Below are positions 45,587 through 55,482 of a DNA stretch of 64,000 nt, one piece after another. A program made the translations under genes and the position numbers. Every line of letters begins with the position of its first letter. Position 1 is the first letter of the stretch. This DNA comes from Methanomicrobiaceae archaeon (lineage in GTDB: Archaea > Halobacteriota > Methanomicrobia > Methanomicrobiales > Methanomicrobiaceae). The stretch covers positions 52,855-116,854 of the forward strand of contig JAFGWE010000044.1 in assembly GCA_016937345.1 (NCBI GenBank). Direction: 5' to 3'. The notes under the pieces are model-generated. The model searched no databases. It was not told the DNA's origin and worked only from the letters and a program-made list of their open reading frames with translations.

Positions 45587-46735
45587 TCAGGCAGTCTCTT
45601 CAAATGCACTTTTTATAACAGCTATTGCCTCTTTTATCTCTTCTTTTGTAATTGTAAGCGGCGGGACCAGACGTATTGTACCATGGGATGCACAGTTAAC
45701 CAAAACTCCCTTCTCCCTGCATATCGCAGCAATCTTTGGGCATCGCTCTTCTCCTGCCGGAATTCCGATCATAAGCCCCATACCCCTTGGTGAAAGCTCC
45801 TTTAAGCCCTCCATAAACATTCTGCCTTTATCTGTTACTTCACCAAGATTTTCCTCAATAACTTTTATTGTTGCAAGTGCTGCCGCACATACAAGCGGAC
45901 CTCCGGCAAAAGTGCTTCCGTGCTCGCCAGGGTTAAATGTAAGACCTTCTCTTGCAACAATAGCACCCATGGGAAGTCCGCTTGCAATTCCCTTTGCAAT
46001 CGATACTATGTCAGGTATGACGCCTGTACTCTGGTAATAGAACCATTTGCCTGTCCGCCCCATTCCGCTCTGAACTTCGTCGCAGATTAAAAGGGCGCCC
46101 TTTTCATCGCATATTTTTCTGACACCCTCATAGAAGCCGCGAGGTGCTGGCACAATACCTGCCTCGCCCTGTATTCCTTCGATAAAAACACCTGCAGTGT
46201 TCTCGTCAACTGCCTCGGAAAGTGCCTGAAGATCGCCATACTTTATGAATTTGCACTTTGGTTCGAGCGGTTCAAAAGGCTCTCTTATTGCAGGTTTGTG
46301 TGTGACTGCAAGAGAAGCCATGGTTCTTCCATGAAAGCCGTCTATAAAAGCTACGAAATTTTTACGCCCGGTTCTTATTCTTGCAAGCTTTATTGCACCT
46401 TCGTTTGCCTCAGCACCGGAGTTTGACAGAAAGACACGACCGCCGGGAATCCCTGAAATTTCAACAAGCTTTTTTGCAAGTTCACCCTGATTTGGAACAT
46501 AGTAGAGATTTGATATGTGAATAAGCTCTTTTGCCTGACTGCAGACTGCTTCAACTACAGAAGGATTGCAATGCCCTGTGCTGCATACCGCAATTCCTGC
46601 AACAAGATCAAGGTATTTCTTCCCGTCTTCATCCCAGACATACGATCCACTGCCTTTTACAAGCTTAAGATCACGCCCGAAGGCCTTCATGAAATAACGG
46701 TCTTCAAGCTCCTTTGAAGTTAATTTTTCTTCCAT
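45587..46735 (-). CDS. argD: acetylornithine aminotransferase, copy 2
   Basis: 382 residues. It has SYVWDEDGKKYLDLVAGIAVCSTGH, FLSNSGAEANEGAIKLAR, FHGRTMASLAVTHKP, ICDEVQSGMGRTGKWF and VSIAKGIASGLPMGAI with the PLP lysine. This copy keeps the more standard ArgD motifs (FHGRTMASL, QSGMGRTG). It is the first gene of the argD-argD-hisC-kinase-transferase unit, and an AT-rich 148-base promoter region precedes it. It lies 23 bases before the second copy, so the pair arose by tandem duplication. Confidence 0.9.
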   Translation of the reverse strand: MEEKLTSKELEDRYFMKAFGRDLKLVKGSGSYVWDEDGKKYLDLVAGIAVCSTGHCNPSVVEAVCSQAKELIHISNLYYVPNQGELAKKLVEISGIPGGRVFLSNSGAEANEGAIKLARIRTGRKNFVAFIDGFHGRTMASLAVTHKPAIREPFEPLEPKCKFIKYGDLQALSEAVDENTAGVFIEGIQGEAGIVPAPRGFYEGVRKICDEKGALLICDEVQSGMGRTGKWFYYQSTGVIPDIVSIAKGIASGLPMGAIVAREGLTFNPGEHGSTFAGGPLVCAAALATIKVIEENLGEVTDKGRMFMEGLKELSPRGMGLMIGIPAGEERCPKIAAICREKGVLVNCASHGTIRLVPPLTITKEEIKEAIAVIKSAFEETA

Positions 46736-46883
46736 TTTTTACTCCCTCTTAATTATTACATATTTTTTTCACAGGTATCAAAAATTAAGCAGATTTTTAA
46801 TTTTTCTTGCTTATTTTTGTTTTTATATTATATTTCTGACAATTTCTGCAACTTTAAAAACCGGAGGTTCCGAATTTTTATTA

Positions 46884-47801
46884 TTACTCATACTCGATAG
46901 TAGCCGGAGGTTTGGGTGTTATGTCATAGACAACCCTTGCAACTTCAGGTATTTCGGCTGTAATTCTTGTCGCTATCTTATGAAGAGTCTCCCATGGAAG
47001 CTCCACAGGTTCTGCTGTCATTGCATCGCGGGAGTAAACAGCACGGACTGCTACAATCCAGCCGTGAAGGCGCACATCGCCCTTAACGCCGGTACCAAGA
47101 CCGATTACTGCCGCAAAACACTGCCATGGCAGGTATTTCTCAACTATCTCTTCTTCTGCAATGGCATTTGCCTCCCTTGCAACCCTGACCTTCTCTTCTG
47201 TAACTTCTCCTATACAGCGGACCGCAAGACCAGGACCCGGGAAAGGCATTCTGTGCTGAATCTCTGCAGGAAGACCCAATGCTCCTGCAACATCGCGGAC
47301 TTCGTCCTTGTACAGATCAATTAAAGGCTCAATTAATCCTTCAAAGTCTATATCATAGGGAAGTCCTCCCACATTATGATGACTTTTTATTCCGCCCTCA
47401 CTTTCGATAATGTCCGGATATATTGTCCCCTGCAGAAGATATGCAGCACCGGTCTTTTTTGCCTCACGCTCGAATATGCGGATAAATTTCTCGCCTATTA
47501 CCTTTCTTTTCTCTTCAGGGTCCGTTACGCCCTTTAAGGCCTCAAGGAATTCGCTCCCCGCATCAACTGTTAAGAGATTTAAGTCTGAGAAGAGCTCATT
47601 TATCCTCTTTGTCTCTCCCTTCCTCATCAGACCTGTGTCAACATATATAGACATCAGGTTATCACCAATTGCACGCTTTGCAAGTTCGGCGCATACTGAG
47701 GAGTCAACACCGCCGGAGAGTGCCATAACTACTTTTTTGCCGTTTGATTTCTCTTTTATCTCTTCTATTGACTTTGCTACAAATTTTTCAGCATTTACCA
47801 T
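46884..47801 (-). CDS. guaA: GMP synthase (glutamine-hydrolysing) ATP-pyrophosphatase subunit
   Basis: 305 residues with the PP-loop [15 protein letters not shown] near residue 25, [46 protein letters not shown] and a C-terminal [12 protein letters not shown]. Archaea split GMP synthetase, and this is the synthase half (GuaAb); the glutaminase subunit is not in the window. It aminates XMP using ATP. AAGGAG lies 7 bases before the ATG. It follows pyrG by 40 bases, so two amidotransferases of nucleotide synthesis are cotranscribed. Confidence 0.93.
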   Translation of the reverse strand: MVNAEKFVAKSIEEIKEKSNGKKVVMALSGGVDSSVCAELAKRAIGDNLMSIYVDTGLMRKGETKRINELFSDLNLLTVDAGSEFLEALKGVTDPEEKRKVIGEKFIRIFEREAKKTGAAYLLQGTIYPDIIESEGGIKSHHNVGGLPYDIDFEGLIEPLIDLYKDEVRDVAGALGLPAEIQHRMPFPGPGLAVRCIGEVTEEKVRVAREANAIAEEEIVEKYLPWQCFAAVIGLGTGVKGDVRLHGWIVAVRAVYSRDAMTAEPVELPWETLHKIATRITAEIPEVARVVYDITPKPPATIEYE

Positions 47802-47841
47802 TTTTTTCTCCTTTTTGTAATATTCAGATGTTTTTTTAATT

Positions 47842-49422
47842 TCACTCGCCTTTTCGTCTTTTTGCGCACGCCTCTACAAAACCAAGGTACGGAGGAGACG
47901 GATGTGTCGGTGTGGATTTAAACTCGGGGTGAAACTGTGTCGCAAGGAAGAAGTCTTTTTCAGGGATTTCACATGATTCCATTCTCGGACCGCATATTCC
48001 TGAAAAAACAAGGCCTGCCTTCTCAATATCGGGTATATAATCGGGATTTACCTCATATCTGTGGCGGTGACGCTCGACAATCCTTGTTGCACCGTAAAGC
48101 TTTTCGATTCTGGTTCCTTTTTTTATGTCAATTTCGCAGTCGCCAAGCCTCATTGTGCCGCCCAGGTCGGTTACATCCTCCTGTTCTGGCAGTATTGCAA
48201 TTACGTGCTTTCCTTCTCCCATCTCTTCTGAAGTTGCATTTTCCCATCCGAGAACATGTCTGCAGAACTCAATTACAGCAAGCTGAAAACCAAGACAAAG
48301 CCCTAAAAAGGGAATGTTATTCTCACGTGCGTATTCTATTGCAGAGATCTTTCCTTCGATGCCGCGTGAACCAAATCCTCCCGGAATCAGTATTCCGTCA
48401 ACATCTGCAAGAGTACTCATCTCATATGACTCGGCATCCACCCAGATTATGTCAACCTCGGTTGAAAGACTCCTGCCGGCGTGCTTCAAAGACTCTTTTA
48501 TAGAGATATAAACGTCTTCTATACCGTATTTTGAGACAATTGCAACAGAAGCCCTTTTTGTATATTCACGGCTGACTGTCCTGTACCACTCATTGTCAAC
48601 AGATCTTTCCTCAAGGTGAAGAAGATCACGGACAACACTTGCAAGACCTTCTTTTTCCATCTCCATCGGAACTTCGTATATGTCTTTTGCAGTAGCAGCG
48701 GAGATTACGGCTTTTTGCGCAACACCGCAGAAATCAGAGATCTTTTTCTTTGTGGAGCTGCTCATCACATTTTCGCTTCTTCCGACAATTACGTCCGGAT
48801 GCAACCCGAGTTCACGAAGAACTTTAACCGAGTGCTGGGTCGGTTTTGTTTTGTGATCTCCCATATTGTCTTCAGGAACAAGTGTTACATGCACAAGAGC
48901 GATATCCTCTTTAGGCATTTCACCGACAAGCTGACGAATTGCCTCTAAAAACGGCATACTTTCAATATCACCAACAGTTCCTCCGACTTCCACAAGACAT
49001 ATCTCCGCCTTTTTATTAGCACCGTTGGAATTCTGAGCCGCGGATTTTATAGATTCCTTTATCTGATCAGTGATATGCGGAATTATCTGGACTGTTGCAC
49101 CAAGATAATCCCCGCGCCTTTCTTTTTCAATGACTGTCTGGTAAACCTTGCCTGTTGTGATATTGTGATCAGATGTAAGACTGATATCCAAAAAGCGCTC
49201 GTAGTTGCCAAGGTCAAGGTCTGCCTCACCGCCGTCTTTTAAGACAAAGACCTCCCCGTGCTGGGCGGGATTCATCGTTCCGGCATCGATATTCAGGTAC
49301 GGATCAATTTTTACAGCAGTAACTTCATATCCCCTGTTTTTCAGGATTCTGCCAATAGATGCAGTGGTGATCCCTTTACCAAGACCACTCATTACACCTC
49401 CTGTAACAACTATGTATTTCAA
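47842..49422 (-). CDS. pyrG: CTP synthase
   Basis: 526 residues. The synthase domain starts [27 protein letters not shown], with [33 protein letters not shown] and [11 protein letters not shown]. The C-terminal glutaminase has the nucleophile region [15 protein letters not shown] and the FHPEF triad segment. Length and order are normal. It converts UTP to CTP with glutamine. CTP is in demand here for the three CMP/CDP-sugar activators in the first part of the window, though no regulatory link is visible. Confidence 0.97.
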   Translation of the reverse strand: MKYIVVTGGVMSGLGKGITTASIGRILKNRGYEVTAVKIDPYLNIDAGTMNPAQHGEVFVLKDGGEADLDLGNYERFLDISLTSDHNITTGKVYQTVIEKERRGDYLGATVQIIPHITDQIKESIKSAAQNSNGANKKAEICLVEVGGTVGDIESMPFLEAIRQLVGEMPKEDIALVHVTLVPEDNMGDHKTKPTQHSVKVLRELGLHPDVIVGRSENVMSSSTKKKISDFCGVAQKAVISAATAKDIYEVPMEMEKEGLASVVRDLLHLEERSVDNEWYRTVSREYTKRASVAIVSKYGIEDVYISIKESLKHAGRSLSTEVDIIWVDAESYEMSTLADVDGILIPGGFGSRGIEGKISAIEYARENNIPFLGLCLGFQLAVIEFCRHVLGWENATSEEMGEGKHVIAILPEQEDVTDLGGTMRLGDCEIDIKKGTRIEKLYGATRIVERHRHRYEVNPDYIPDIEKAGLVFSGICGPRMESCEIPEKDFFLATQFHPEFKSTPTHPSPPYLGFVEACAKRRKGE

Positions 49423-49668
49423 GACACCCTCTCCAAATATAAATATACCAAATCTTTTGTCCCTGAAAGGACATAAAATGACGGATTGCCTCCAAATAAT
49501 GCCCGTTGCACAAGTGATATATACATTAAAATCCGGGCGAAAATGTTTTGTTTTTTAGAGATTAAAGACCATATAACTAATTATTTTTATTTCAAAAAGT
49601 TGCGCCGCATTTTTGCACAGGCAGGAAATATTATCAGAGAGATTCTGGATTATATTACTCATCAGAGA

Positions 49669-50076
49669 TCAGAGTGCTGCAAAAGAGGCTGTTGTACGTG
49701 CGAGAACATTTGATTCGCAATCCTTTGGATAACAGAACCCTTCTGCAAATATTATTCTCCTGCCACGCCTTACAACACGCGCCTTTGCGCAAATCTTACC
49801 TTCACGCACACCCTTGTGGAAATTTGTATTCTCTGATATTGTTGCAATACCCTCTTTTTCAGATAATACAGTATAGATCGCAAGCGCCATTGCCTCATCA
49901 ATTAAGGAGACATAGACCCCCCCCTGAAGCCAGCCGACTCCATTTAACATATCAGGCCGGACTTCCATTGACAAAACAGCACAACCGTCACCAAAACTCT
50001 CGGCATCTATCCCCATAAGACCAAAAAATGGATTTGCCTGTCTTCCTTTTTCTGATAAATCATTTATATAACTCAT
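49669..50076 (-). CDS. hotdog-fold thioesterase (PaaI family)
   Basis: 135 residues with the hotdog motif: NPFFGLMGIDAESFGDGCAVLSMEVRPDMLN, the substrate-side GWLQGGVYVSLIDEAMALA and NTNFHKGVREGKI. The family hydrolyses acyl-CoA or similar thioesters. No operon partner is evident: pyrG lies 246 bases downstream, and the PfpI-like gene is divergent. Substrate unknown. Confidence 0.85.
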   Translation of the reverse strand: MSYINDLSEKGRQANPFFGLMGIDAESFGDGCAVLSMEVRPDMLNGVGWLQGGVYVSLIDEAMALAIYTVLSEKEGIATISENTNFHKGVREGKICAKARVVRRGRRIIFAEGFCYPKDCESNVLARTTASFAAL

Positions 50077-50207
50077 CTGAATACTCTTTTTTATTAAATG
50101 AATAAAAAATGCACTCTAAAAAATCCGAAAAATATCAGTAATATTATTGCAAATACAAATCTACTATTTACAATTAAAAAAATTATAGATTTTTAAGGTG
50201 AATATTT

Positions 50208-50723
50208 ATGAAAGTTCTGATGGTTATTGCCCCAAAAAGGTACCGTGAAGAGGAGTTTGAAATTCCGGCAAAAATATTTGAAGAAGCAGGAGTGTCATAT
50301 GATGTTGCTTCCACAAAAACCGGCGAATGTGAAGGAATGATGGGCGGAATTCAGGAGGCTTCCCTTCTGATCTCAGATGCAAAAGAAGAGAACTATGATG
50401 GAATCGTGATTGTCGGTGGTCTGGGTGCAAGTGACTTTTTATATAAGGAAGACTCCCTTATAGAACTTATAAGGAAGTTTAACGCAGACAACAAGGTTAT
50501 TTCAGCAATATGCCTTGCACCCGTGATCCTTGCAAGAGCAGGTGTACTAAAAGGCCGGCAGGCTACAATATTTGCAAGCCGTGCAGGCATTGAACTCTTA
50601 AAACAGGGCGGCGCAAATTACGTGGATATCCCTGTTGTATCCGACTTAAATATTGTAACTGCAAACCACCCGACAGTATCATCAGGTTTTGCAGAAGCAG
50701 TTCTGGAAAAACTGGGCTGCTGA
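50208..50723 (+). CDS. DJ-1/PfpI family protein
   Basis: 171 residues of the DJ-1/PfpI class I amidotransferase-like fold: VLMVIAPKRYREEEFEIP, the conserved Glu near residue 19, YDGIVIVGGLGASDFL and the elbow cysteine in ISAICLAPVILA. AAGGTGA lies 6 bases before the ATG. Family members act as deglycases, proteases or chaperones; which applies is not shown here. It starts a plus-strand group with the glycosyltransferase and YhaM-like genes. Confidence 0.87.
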   Translation: MKVLMVIAPKRYREEEFEIPAKIFEEAGVSYDVASTKTGECEGMMGGIQEASLLISDAKEENYDGIVIVGGLGASDFLYKEDSLIELIRKFNADNKVISAICLAPVILARAGVLKGRQATIFASRAGIELLKQGGANYVDIPVVSDLNIVTANHPTVSSGFAEAVLEKLGC

Positions 50724-50747
50724 AAAAATAAATCCAACGATTATTAA

Positions 50748-51461
50748 ATGGACATAATCCCGGAGAAAAACTGTACTCTTGTAGTACCTGCCTATAACGA
50801 AGAGAGAAGGATTGAAAGTTTCCTCTCAGAGATAAAAACATACACAGGGCCTGTAATCTTCGTATGTGACGGCATTGACAAAACGGCCAGTATAGCCAGA
50901 GCTTTTGCCGAAAAAAATAAAGATATCAGTCTAAAAATCCTTGTATTTAAAAAGAGGCTTGGCAAAGGGGGAGGAATTCTGGAAGGGATAAAAGCATCTG
51001 AAACAGATTATGTAGGATTTATTGATGCAGACGGTTCAACTTCGGTTTTAGAGATGAACAGGCTTTTTTCATACCTTTCCGATTATGACTGCGCAATAGG
51101 CTCAAGATGGCTTAAAGGAGCGGAAATTAAGAAAAAGCAAAAAGCAATCCGGCTTTTTCAGAGCAGGCTCTTTAATTTTTCAGTAAGACTTCTTTTCGGG
51201 CTTAAATATCATGACACACAGTGTGGTGCAAAGGTATTCAGAAAGGAGCCGCTTAAAATGATTCTGCCGGAAATCACCTCAAAGGGCTTTGAATTTGACG
51301 TTGAAGTTCTGTATCTGTTATTAAAAAAGGGTTTTTCCATAACTGAAGTCCCCATAAAATGGAATGACATGGACGAATCTCACGTGGGAAGCGGTGATGG
51401 TATTGGAATGCTTGTAAACCTTGTAAAAATCAGATTTGGATCCAATAAAAAAGGTGCTTAA
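50748..51461 (+). CDS. family 2 glycosyltransferase (dolichyl-phosphate glucose/mannose synthase-like)
   Basis: 237 residues. It has TLVVPAYNEERRIESFL, VFKKRLGKGGGILEGI, FIDADGSTS (metal-binding DxD), CAIGSRWLKG and the acceptor-side FNFSVRLLFGLKYHDTQCGAKVF, which is the ALG5/DPM1 pattern. These enzymes load a dolichyl or polyprenyl phosphate with one sugar for N-glycosylation. There is no C-terminal membrane domain. It stops 3 bases before the YhaM-like gene, but a shared function is not obvious. It is separate from the main glycan locus. Confidence 0.87.
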   Translation: MDIIPEKNCTLVVPAYNEERRIESFLSEIKTYTGPVIFVCDGIDKTASIARAFAEKNKDISLKILVFKKRLGKGGGILEGIKASETDYVGFIDADGSTSVLEMNRLFSYLSDYDCAIGSRWLKGAEIKKKQKAIRLFQSRLFNFSVRLLFGLKYHDTQCGAKVFRKEPLKMILPEITSKGFEFDVEVLYLLLKKGFSITEVPIKWNDMDESHVGSGDGIGMLVNLVKIRFGSNKKGA

Positions 51462-51464
51462 AAC

Positions 51465-52520
51465 ATGAGCAAAAAGATCTTTGTAACTTCCATAATGCCC
51501 GGGATGGCTGTTGATTCACAGTTTGTAATAGAAAGTCCTACACTTAGGACAAGCAAAAACGGCAAATACATAGCATGCAGCATATCGGATAATACAGGTA
51601 AAATCTCATGCAAAATCTGGGGTTCATACAATTCAAACGGCAATGAAATTGAAGACACCTGCAGAATTATTCTTGATAATGAAGGATGTATATTCAGAGT
51701 ATCAGGAAAAGCCGACAGATACAAGGATGAATTAAATATTAATGTAAATGACGGCATCGAATATCTTAAGAATCCTGTTGATGAGAAAAAAATTACATCG
51801 TCCGATTACATCTACTCGCCTGCAGATATAAAGGGAAATAAAAAGAAGTTACTTTCAATATGTGAATCAGTTAAAAACAGCGGAATTAAAGATCTGATAA
51901 TAACTGCCATAAAAAATTCAGACGGTTTTTTTGAAAAACCTGCCGCAAAAACCAAACATCATAATTATACAGGCGGACTCTGTGAACACACACTGGAGGT
52001 TGCAGAGATCTCGCAGTCAATCGGAGAATGCCTTGCAGGAGTAAGACTCAACCTGGATATTCTTATTGCAGGTGCAGTTCTGCATGACATCGGAAAATGC
52101 CAGACATTTGAGAAGAAGGGGCTTTCATATTCACCAAATCCTGCATACTCACTTCTGGGCCACATTACGCCTGCCATGCAGATACTGTCAAGATATACCG
52201 CATTTGTTGATTCTGATACATATCAGGAGATATTACATATAATCCAGTCCCATCATGGCGAGCATGGGGAGACAAGACCGCAGACACCGGAAGCATGGGC
52301 TGTTCATTTTGCAGATAACATCAGCGCAACACTCCATGAGATATCAGAGGACTTAAAATCCGCACAGCCGGGAGAACTCTTATGGGGAAAGAGAATGGAC
52401 GGATTTGTATTCAGAACAAATCGAACAGACAACCCATCTTTGGATAATAAAACTGATGCAATTAATCAAAAAAGCCAGCTGACTATAGCAGACTGCCTTA
52501 ATCCACAAAATCGGGAATAA
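51465..52520 (+). CDS. OB-fold/HD-domain 3'-5' exonuclease, YhaM-like
   Basis: 351 residues with an N-terminal OB-fold nucleic-acid binding domain (about 15-100; GKISCKIWGSY) and an HD hydrolase domain (about 155-320): HHNYTGGLCEHTLEVAEI, the HD pair in AVLHDIGKC, HITPAMQIL and IQSHHGEHG. Bacterial YhaM, with the same order of domains, degrades RNA or single-stranded DNA from the 3' end with metal ions. Length is close to that family. The gene sits directly between the glycosyltransferase and YIP1 genes. Confidence 0.87.
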   Translation: MSKKIFVTSIMPGMAVDSQFVIESPTLRTSKNGKYIACSISDNTGKISCKIWGSYNSNGNEIEDTCRIILDNEGCIFRVSGKADRYKDELNINVNDGIEYLKNPVDEKKITSSDYIYSPADIKGNKKKLLSICESVKNSGIKDLIITAIKNSDGFFEKPAAKTKHHNYTGGLCEHTLEVAEISQSIGECLAGVRLNLDILIAGAVLHDIGKCQTFEKKGLSYSPNPAYSLLGHITPAMQILSRYTAFVDSDTYQEILHIIQSHHGEHGETRPQTPEAWAVHFADNISATLHEISEDLKSAQPGELLWGKRMDGFVFRTNRTDNPSLDNKTDAINQKSQLTIADCLNPQNRE

Positions 52521-52522
52521 TT

Positions 52523-53110
52523 ATGCAGGATATTGCAGATATTACTTCTTTTCTGATACGGGGTTTAATGCAGATACCCAAAGATCTATGGGGAATTATA
52601 AGAAGGCCTGTTACGACACTGCAGAATATCAGGCAAAGAACTCTCTTTGAGGTTCTGATCTTCATTTTTATTACAGCCTTAATTTATGCAATTTTAATCG
52701 GACTCACTATTGTCTGCGGGCTTGATTTTCTCAGAATATACACTACATTTGAAATATTTGATCCGATTATGCTTGTTTTTATAATGTATGCACTTACAAT
52801 CTTCAACACATTTTTCAATGCACTTTTCATACACATATTTATAATAATTGTTGAGGGTAAAAACGGTCTTTTTGAATCATTAAAGGCTGTATCGTATTCT
52901 GCGTCACCAACACTTACACTGGGATGGATACCTGTTTTGGGGCTTATTACAGGAGTCTGGGCACTTATTGTTCAGACTCTTGCATTAAGAGAGCTTCATG
53001 ATATATCCACCGGCAGAGCAGTTCTTGCAATGATACTTCCGTATATTATATTCATCTGCATCTTTGTCTCCCTCTTTTTTATCCCTACGCCATTCCCGAT
53101 TTTTGTATAA
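52523..53110 (+). CDS. YIP1 family membrane protein
   Basis: 195 residues with five hydrophobic helices between about residues 45 and 190 and a short amphipathic N-terminus. The AVSYSASPTLTLGWIPVLG region and the spacing of helices are those of YIP1-domain proteins common in archaea. Function unknown; probably an integral membrane protein of unassigned role. It begins 2 bases after the YhaM-like stop. Confidence 0.78.
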   Translation: MQDIADITSFLIRGLMQIPKDLWGIIRRPVTTLQNIRQRTLFEVLIFIFITALIYAILIGLTIVCGLDFLRIYTTFEIFDPIMLVFIMYALTIFNTFFNALFIHIFIIIVEGKNGLFESLKAVSYSASPTLTLGWIPVLGLITGVWALIVQTLALRELHDISTGRAVLAMILPYIIFICIFVSLFFIPTPFPIFV

Positions 53111-53235
53111 ATAAATTCAATCCTTTTGCCCGGAATTCTTAGATTACTTCAAAATAATTCGCAGTTAAAGCCAGTTTATTAAACAAACAAAGCAAAAAGG
53201 ATTTTCATACATCATATTCAGGGGATTTATAAAAG

Positions 53236-55218
53236 ATGGCAAAGTTAAACAGTTCACAAATTCTCATGGTCTTTCTAGCAGCAGGAGTGGTTGCTGTCGC
53301 ATGTATCTTTGCATATACACTGATACCGGGCCTGACGGGAGACAAACCTTCGGATGATATAATAAAGGTGACCTCAGATGCAGAATTGAAGAATTTTCTG
53401 GAAAAATATCAGATTAGTTACGAATATTCTTCTGTAGACTATTTTATTGAAACAGTCTTTGGAAACGGTGCTGATAAATTTTCAGAAGAGCAGGTTGTAT
53501 ATTCATCAGGTGCAGTCCGGCAGTCGGATTCTGTGCCCCCGTCACCTGTGCCTGCATCTGCATCGGATTATTCTGAGACAAACATACAGGTAAAAGGTGT
53601 TTTAGAAGCGGATTTTGTAAAAAATGACGGAAAATACATATACATTGTAAGAGATGATACGCTTCTGATAGTTGATTCCTATCCTCCGGAATCGGCATCA
53701 GTGGTTTATGAAGGCAAAGTTAATGGCCAGAGCTGCTCCTCTCTTTTTTTGAACAGGGATCTCCTTATTGTATTCACAACAGACTACAAAGAGAGCTGGA
53801 TAAAACCTGAAGAAAGTTCTGCACCAGTTCCAGTAACAAGTCAGATTACACTGGCAACCGTCTATGACATATCTGACAGGAAAAATCCGGTGATTAAAAG
53901 AGAGCTTGAGCTTCCGGGCATATATCAGGATGCAAGGATGATTGATGACTATGTATATGCAGTGAGCAGAAACTCCGTTTCAGGTTACAATGAGATTATT
54001 ATGCCGGTTGTTAAAGAGGATAATTTAATTGTTGCAGAACCGGCAATATGGTGTCCGCCGGTTTATGATTACAGCTATGTTATGTACACAGTGACATCAT
54101 TTAACGTAAATAATAACAAAGACACTAAATCCGAGGCATTTCTGACAGGATGGGACAACACCCTCTATGTATCTGCCGAAAACATCTACATGGCCTATGA
54201 GAGATACCTCCCGCAAACCCGCAGTCCGGTATCTGCAGGTGAAATAAATTCTGTTTCATCAGATGATGAGCGGCAGAACACTGTCATTCACCGCTTCTCG
54301 ATAAACAAAGGAGATATAAAATACAGGGCAACCGGAACTGTTCCGGGGTCACTTTTAAACCAGTGGTCACTTGATGAGTATGACGGATATCTAAGAGTAG
54401 CAACAACAGTCAGCGGATACACCCGGACAGAGTCCTATATGTACAACAATGTGTATGTCCTTGACAGCAGTCTTGATATTACAGGACGTCTTGAGCACAT
54501 TGCACCTGATGAGAGAATCTATTCAGCACGCTTTATGGGTGATCTGCTGTATCTTGTAACATTCAAGCAGATTGACCCGTTCTTTGTTATAGATCTTTCA
54601 AATCCGAAACAGCCGGGAATTTTAGGCGAGCTTAAAATTCCGGGTTACTCTGACTACCTCCACCCGTACGATGAGAATCATATCATAGGAATTGGAAAAT
54701 CAACCGAAGAGAACCAGTGGGGAGGAGTCTCTGCTGCAGGCTTAAAGATTGCACTCTTTGATGTTGCGGATTTAAACAATCCCGTTCTTGTGGATGAAGT
54801 CTTAATAGGAGAGTCAGGAACAGATTCAGAGATTTTGCAGGATCATAAGGCCTTTTTATTTGACTATGAAAAAAATATCATGGTAATACCAGTCTATGAA
54901 GTTACAAAACTGCCTGTTGAAAACAGCCGTTATGAGAACTCATATTCAAGAGGTACCTGGAACGGCGCCTACGTGTTTGGAATTAACCCAGATTCAGGCT
55001 TTACTCTTAAGGGAAAGGTCGAACAGGAAAAAACAGAAGAAAATTACTGGAACAGCTACCATTCTGTTAAACGCTCCATCTTTATGGATGATTATCTGTA
55101 CACAATATCAGACAACAGAATTGTAATGTCTGATTTAAAAGACCTGAGTACAAGATTAAACTCAATAGATCTTCCGGAAATCGAATATTATTATCCTTAT
55201 TACAAATATGGAGTATAA
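53236..55218 (+). CDS. secreted, membrane-anchored beta-propeller domain protein
   Basis: 660 residues with one N-terminal helix (about 9-31), then a serine-rich linker and a large extracytoplasmic domain made of repeats such as VLEADFVKNDGKYIYIV, TVYDISDRKNPVI, DLLYLVTFKQIDPFFVIDLSNPKQPGILGEL and DVADLNNPVLVDEVLI. This is the beta-propeller (DUF-type, PF09826-like) family of archaeal surface proteins. Ligand and role are unknown. It begins after a 125-base gap and is probably transcribed alone. Confidence 0.8.
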   Translation: MAKLNSSQILMVFLAAGVVAVACIFAYTLIPGLTGDKPSDDIIKVTSDAELKNFLEKYQISYEYSSVDYFIETVFGNGADKFSEEQVVYSSGAVRQSDSVPPSPVPASASDYSETNIQVKGVLEADFVKNDGKYIYIVRDDTLLIVDSYPPESASVVYEGKVNGQSCSSLFLNRDLLIVFTTDYKESWIKPEESSAPVPVTSQITLATVYDISDRKNPVIKRELELPGIYQDARMIDDYVYAVSRNSVSGYNEIIMPVVKEDNLIVAEPAIWCPPVYDYSYVMYTVTSFNVNNNKDTKSEAFLTGWDNTLYVSAENIYMAYERYLPQTRSPVSAGEINSVSSDDERQNTVIHRFSINKGDIKYRATGTVPGSLLNQWSLDEYDGYLRVATTVSGYTRTESYMYNNVYVLDSSLDITGRLEHIAPDERIYSARFMGDLLYLVTFKQIDPFFVIDLSNPKQPGILGELKIPGYSDYLHPYDENHIIGIGKSTEENQWGGVSAAGLKIALFDVADLNNPVLVDEVLIGESGTDSEILQDHKAFLFDYEKNIMVIPVYEVTKLPVENSRYENSYSRGTWNGAYVFGINPDSGFTLKGKVEQEKTEENYWNSYHSVKRSIFMDDYLYTISDNRIVMSDLKDLSTRLNSIDLPEIEYYYPYYKYGV

Positions 55219-55333
55219 ATTTCCGGGAAAAAAAACTTTTTTTTAGCCAATATCGTTCCATAAAAGAGTAGTGCATTTTTCTAAAAATTTATATTGAGTA
55301 CATTGCTTATACGATAAAACCAGATATTATAAC

Positions 55334-55428
55334 GGGGTGCTGCTGCAGGCAGAACAATTTCCTTTCTGACTGACGCGGCTGAGATTATACCCATATAACC
55401 TGATCCGGATAATGCCGGCGTAGGAAGT
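55334..55428 (+). ncRNA. TPP riboswitch aptamer (THI box)
   Basis: The segment matches the THI-box consensus in order: GGGGTGC (55334), CTGAGA (55379), ACCC (55389), CCTGAT..GGATAATGCC (55399) and GCGTAGGA (55418). P2 pairs 55335-55338 with 55389-55392. P3 is long: 55339-55343 with 55375-55379, 55346-55348 with 55370-55372 and 55350-55354 with 55364-55368. P5 is CCGG (55405-55408) with CCGG (55415-55418). A clear P1 was not found. It precedes thi4 by about 55 bases. Binding of thiamine diphosphate is inferred from the consensus. Confidence 0.9.
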
Positions 55429-55429
55429 C

Positions 55430-55479
55430 TTTTTTAGCTCTCAGCCTGCGCATTATCCGCATCAGTCCAGGATGATAAT
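55430..55479 (+). promoter_or_regulatory. expression platform of the TPP riboswitch (anti-aptamer and Shine-Dalgarno hairpin)
   Basis: A run of six Ts (55430-55435) is followed by a strand complementary to the aptamer core: 55450-55465 pairs with 55400-55415 at 15 of 16 positions, and 55439-55446 pairs with 55377-55384 at 8 of 8. The same segment can form a hairpin: ATTAT (55452-55456) with ATAAT (55475-55479) and CATC (55460-55463) with GATG (55471-55474). This hides the Shine-Dalgarno AGGATGA (55469-55475). The two foldings exclude each other. Confidence 0.75.
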
Positions 55480-55482
55480 AAA

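Noticed and set aside
49423..49668. GCCCG ... CGGGC pairing between pyrG and the thioesterase gene
   Set aside because: Only five base pairs with a loop of more than 25 bases; no RNA gene or attenuator can be supported.
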